DNA of 64,000 nucleotides from Lactobacillus sp. (GTDB lineage Bacteria > Bacillota > Bacilli > Lactobacillales > Lactobacillaceae), in NCBI GenBank assembly GCA_022483245.1, contig JAKVNR010000001.1, positions 434,001-498,000 of the forward strand, written 5' to 3'. Below, in pieces: positions 62,103 through 64,000 of this stretch. Position 1 is the first letter of the stretch, and each line of letters starts with the position of its first letter. The position numbers were made by a program, and so were the translations under genes. The notes under the pieces are model-generated. The model was not told the DNA's origin, ran no database searches, and saw nothing but the letters and a program-made list of their open reading frames with translations.

Positions 62103-63479
62103 ATGGAAAATCTCACATCACGCAAGTTGACTTGGAAGCATTACCTAGTGGTCGCTTCATTATTATTCGGTTTATTCTTCGGGGCGGGGAACCTGATTTT
62201 CCCGCTTCACTTGGGACAGCTGGCCGGCGCTCATTGGGGCCAAGCTGCAGCTGGTTTTTTAATTACCGGTGTGCTCTTGCCGCTGTTATCAGTTCTGGCT
62301 GTCGCAATTACGCGCTCAGAAGGGGTTTATGACATCGGCAAACCGCTAGGTGCCGGCTTTGCGGTGGTCTTTATGGTCTTAATTCACGCAACCATCGGCC
62401 CATTATTTGGGACACCGCGGACAGCCACGGTTTCATTCACCGTCGGGATCGCTCCATTTTTACCGAAAAATGTTGAACGGCCAGCTTTGCTAATCTTTTC
62501 AGCTTTGTTTTTTGCGGCGGCTTTTGCCTTTTCATACCAGCCAAATCACATTTTGTCGAATATTGGCAAAGTGCTGAATCCTTTGTTTTTAGCATTATTG
62601 TTCTTAGTTTTCGTAGTTGCCTTTCTGCGGCCGCTTGGTAATCCTAACACAGCAGCTGTGACCAGTGCCTACGAGCATTCAGCCTTGGTTAATGGCTTCT
62701 TAGAAGGATACAACACGATGGATGCCTTGGCCGGGTTAGCTTTCGGCGTCACCGTAGTCACAGCAGTTAAATCGATGGGGCAGCGCGATGCAAAAAGTGT
62801 ATCTAAAGTAGTCGCTAAATCAGGAGTACTAGCAGTGGCAGCAATTGCTGTCATCTACTTGCTGCTCATCTTGATGGGTGCCATGTCCTTAGGCAAATTC
62901 AAAGTTTCTGACAACGGCGGGGTCGCCTTTAACCAAATCGTTAGCGTTTACGGCGGCGCTTTTGGACAAGCTTTGCTAGCCTTTTTAATCACGGTGACTT
63001 GCTTGACAACAGCTGTTGGCTTGGTAGCAGCGTTTGCACAAGATTTTCATGAGCATTTTCCGCGGGTTTCCTACCATGCTTGGCTAGCCTTGAGCTGTTT
63101 AGCTTCATTTTTTACTGCTAATTTTGGTCTCGATGCAATCATCGCTTGGTCAACGCCAATGCTGATGTTTTTGTACCCGCTCGCCATGGTTTTGATCATG
63201 TTGTCCGTCTGCTCGCCGCTATTTAAACGAGACGGGGTAGTTTACTTCTTCGTCATCGTCTTCACCGTTGTCCCAGCTTTAGGGGATATGTTCGTTGCTT
63301 TTCCAAGTGTTGTTAGCCGCAGCGGATTTGGTTTATGGGTGGCCGGCTTGCGTGCTCATTTGCCGCTGGCCAGCATGGGTTTATCCTGGCTGGTGCCAGC
63401 TTTAATTGGATTAGCCTGCGGTTTGCTAGTTCATTATTTGCGCAGCAGAAAAGCTGCTCCGGTCCTGGAAGAAGAATAA
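62103..63479 (+). CDS. brnQ: Branched-chain amino acid:cation symporter BrnQ
   Basis: A 458-aa transporter of the LIVCS family with about twelve membrane segments. LFGLFFGAGNLIFPLHLGQ, IGPLFGTPRTATVSFTVGI and GFLEGYNTMDALAGLAFG are family landmarks. It takes up Leu, Ile and Val with Na+ or H+. GGGGAG precedes the ATG. Control by the T-box directly upstream means uptake rises when the matching tRNA is uncharged. Confidence 0.95.
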   Translation: MENLTSRKLTWKHYLVVASLLFGLFFGAGNLIFPLHLGQLAGAHWGQAAAGFLITGVLLPLLSVLAVAITRSEGVYDIGKPLGAGFAVVFMVLIHATIGPLFGTPRTATVSFTVGIAPFLPKNVERPALLIFSALFFAAAFAFSYQPNHILSNIGKVLNPLFLALLFLVFVVAFLRPLGNPNTAAVTSAYEHSALVNGFLEGYNTMDALAGLAFGVTVVTAVKSMGQRDAKSVSKVVAKSGVLAVAAIAVIYLLLILMGAMSLGKFKVSDNGGVAFNQIVSVYGGAFGQALLAFLITVTCLTTAVGLVAAFAQDFHEHFPRVSYHAWLALSCLASFFTANFGLDAIIAWSTPMLMFLYPLAMVLIMLSVCSPLFKRDGVVYFFVIVFTVVPALGDMFVAFPSVVSRSGFGLWVAGLRAHLPLASMGLSWLVPALIGLACGLLVHYLRSRKAAPVLEEE

Positions 63480-63562
63480 AAAATTTTTTGAAAATCGTTG
63501 ACCTCAAGTTGACTTTAGGTAATATGCTTAAAAGCAAGAACAAACATAAAGGAGAGTCAACA

Positions 63563-64000
63563 ATGGATCGAAGCAAAGTTATTGTTCACATGTATGTTTC
63601 AATTGATGGCAAAATTGATGGACCTTATGGCAGCGCATTTTCTAGCAGTTACTATTCAGATGAATTATTTCGGTTGAGTAACGCTGACGGCAACGGCCGC
63701 GAGACAATTCAAATGTATGCTGCACCAGGCCAGCCAGATTTGAGCAAATTTGATGCTAGCGGGATCGAATACGAAGATTGGCTGCCTGAAATTAAGTCAG
63801 AAAGTTGGTCAGTTGCTTTTGACCGGAAGGGTAAAGACGGCTGGCAGCAAAATTATTTTGAATATAATGGTCATAAAATGCATGCAATTGAGGTGGTCAC
63901 TAAGCAGGCCAAAAGGGAATCCCTGGCGTTTCTGCGGTCAATGAAGATCCCTTACATTGTCAGCGGCGACACAGACTTTAATTTGGAAGAGGTGCTGGTT
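63563..64000 (+). CDS. RibD C-terminal/dihydrofolate reductase-like protein, 3'-truncated
   Basis: The frame opens with MDRSKVIVHMYVSIDGKIDG, the opening strand and loop of the DHFR-like RibD_C family. 146 codons are visible before the window ends, close to LEEVLV. AAAGGAGAG precedes the ATG. It is a reductase-like protein, not necessarily a riboflavin enzyme. Gene continues beyond base 64000. Confidence 0.8.
   Translation, partial: MDRSKVIVHMYVSIDGKIDGPYGSAFSSSYYSDELFRLSNADGNGRETIQMYAAPGQPDLSKFDASGIEYEDWLPEIKSESWSVAFDRKGKDGWQQNYFEYNGHKMHAIEVVTKQAKRESLAFLRSMKIPYIVSGDTDFNLEEVLV

Noticed and set aside
1-64000. CRISPR arrays, rRNA, tRNA and prophage structural genes
   Set aside because: None was seen; the amidohydrolase, RepA and holin-like peptides are not accompanied by capsid, tail or integrase genes.

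Overview
The window looks like chromosome from a low-to-moderate G+C Firmicute of the family Lactobacillaceae, most likely Lactobacillus in the broad sense. The reasons are the housekeeping order der-HU-TPR-(yitT)-cca-(hlyIII)-degV-yozE-rbgA-rnhB-dprA-topA-hslV-hslU, YSIRK/LPQTG surface proteins, a C69 dipeptidase, an OppA lipoprotein, BrnQ under a T-box, and strong AGGAGG ribosome binding sites. I do not name a species. No rRNA, tRNA or CRISPR array was seen.

Region 1 (1-16.3 kb) is core: ribosome-assembly GTPases (Der, RbgA), nucleoid protein HU, the CCA enzyme, RNase HII, DprA, topoisomerase I, HslVU and a short UvrA2-like ATPase. Genes are tightly packed, with clear intrinsic terminators.

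Region 2 (16.3-31.9 kb) is a redox and carbon-metabolism island: FMN reductase-like protein, a glucose dehydrogenase/GlcU-like pair, two LysR regulators with aldo/keto reductases, a cluster of three short-chain dehydrogenases with a flavodoxin, an arylsulfotransferase and a PEP synthase. An unidentified structured leader with a terminator precedes a GNAT gene at 21.4 kb. An isochorismatase-like gene is frameshifted at an A8 tract.

Region 3 (32-46 kb) holds HicAB with twin operators, a divergent deformylase, a C69 dipeptidase, an SMR transporter, an Old Yellow Enzyme, a large BspA-like LPXTG protein, OppA, a third aldo/keto reductase, and a MarR-LysR-TetR regulator triad followed by a lactonase-like metallo-hydrolase.

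Region 4 (46-62 kb) is accessory and partly decayed: two more LPXTG proteins (one frameshifted at a G6 tract), more oxidoreductases, RelB/YafQ-like and HTH/Fic modules, a plasmid-type RepA, a second Fic protein lacking its catalytic His, and three near-identical ~380 bp cassettes. Each cassette encodes a 28-aa hydrophobic holin-like peptide on the minus strand, convergent with a ~124-nt plus-strand RNA. I read these as a three-copy type I toxin-antitoxin family, the most interesting system here.

Region 5 (61.7-64 kb) is a T-box leader, brnQ, and the start of a RibD/DHFR-like gene cut by the window edge.
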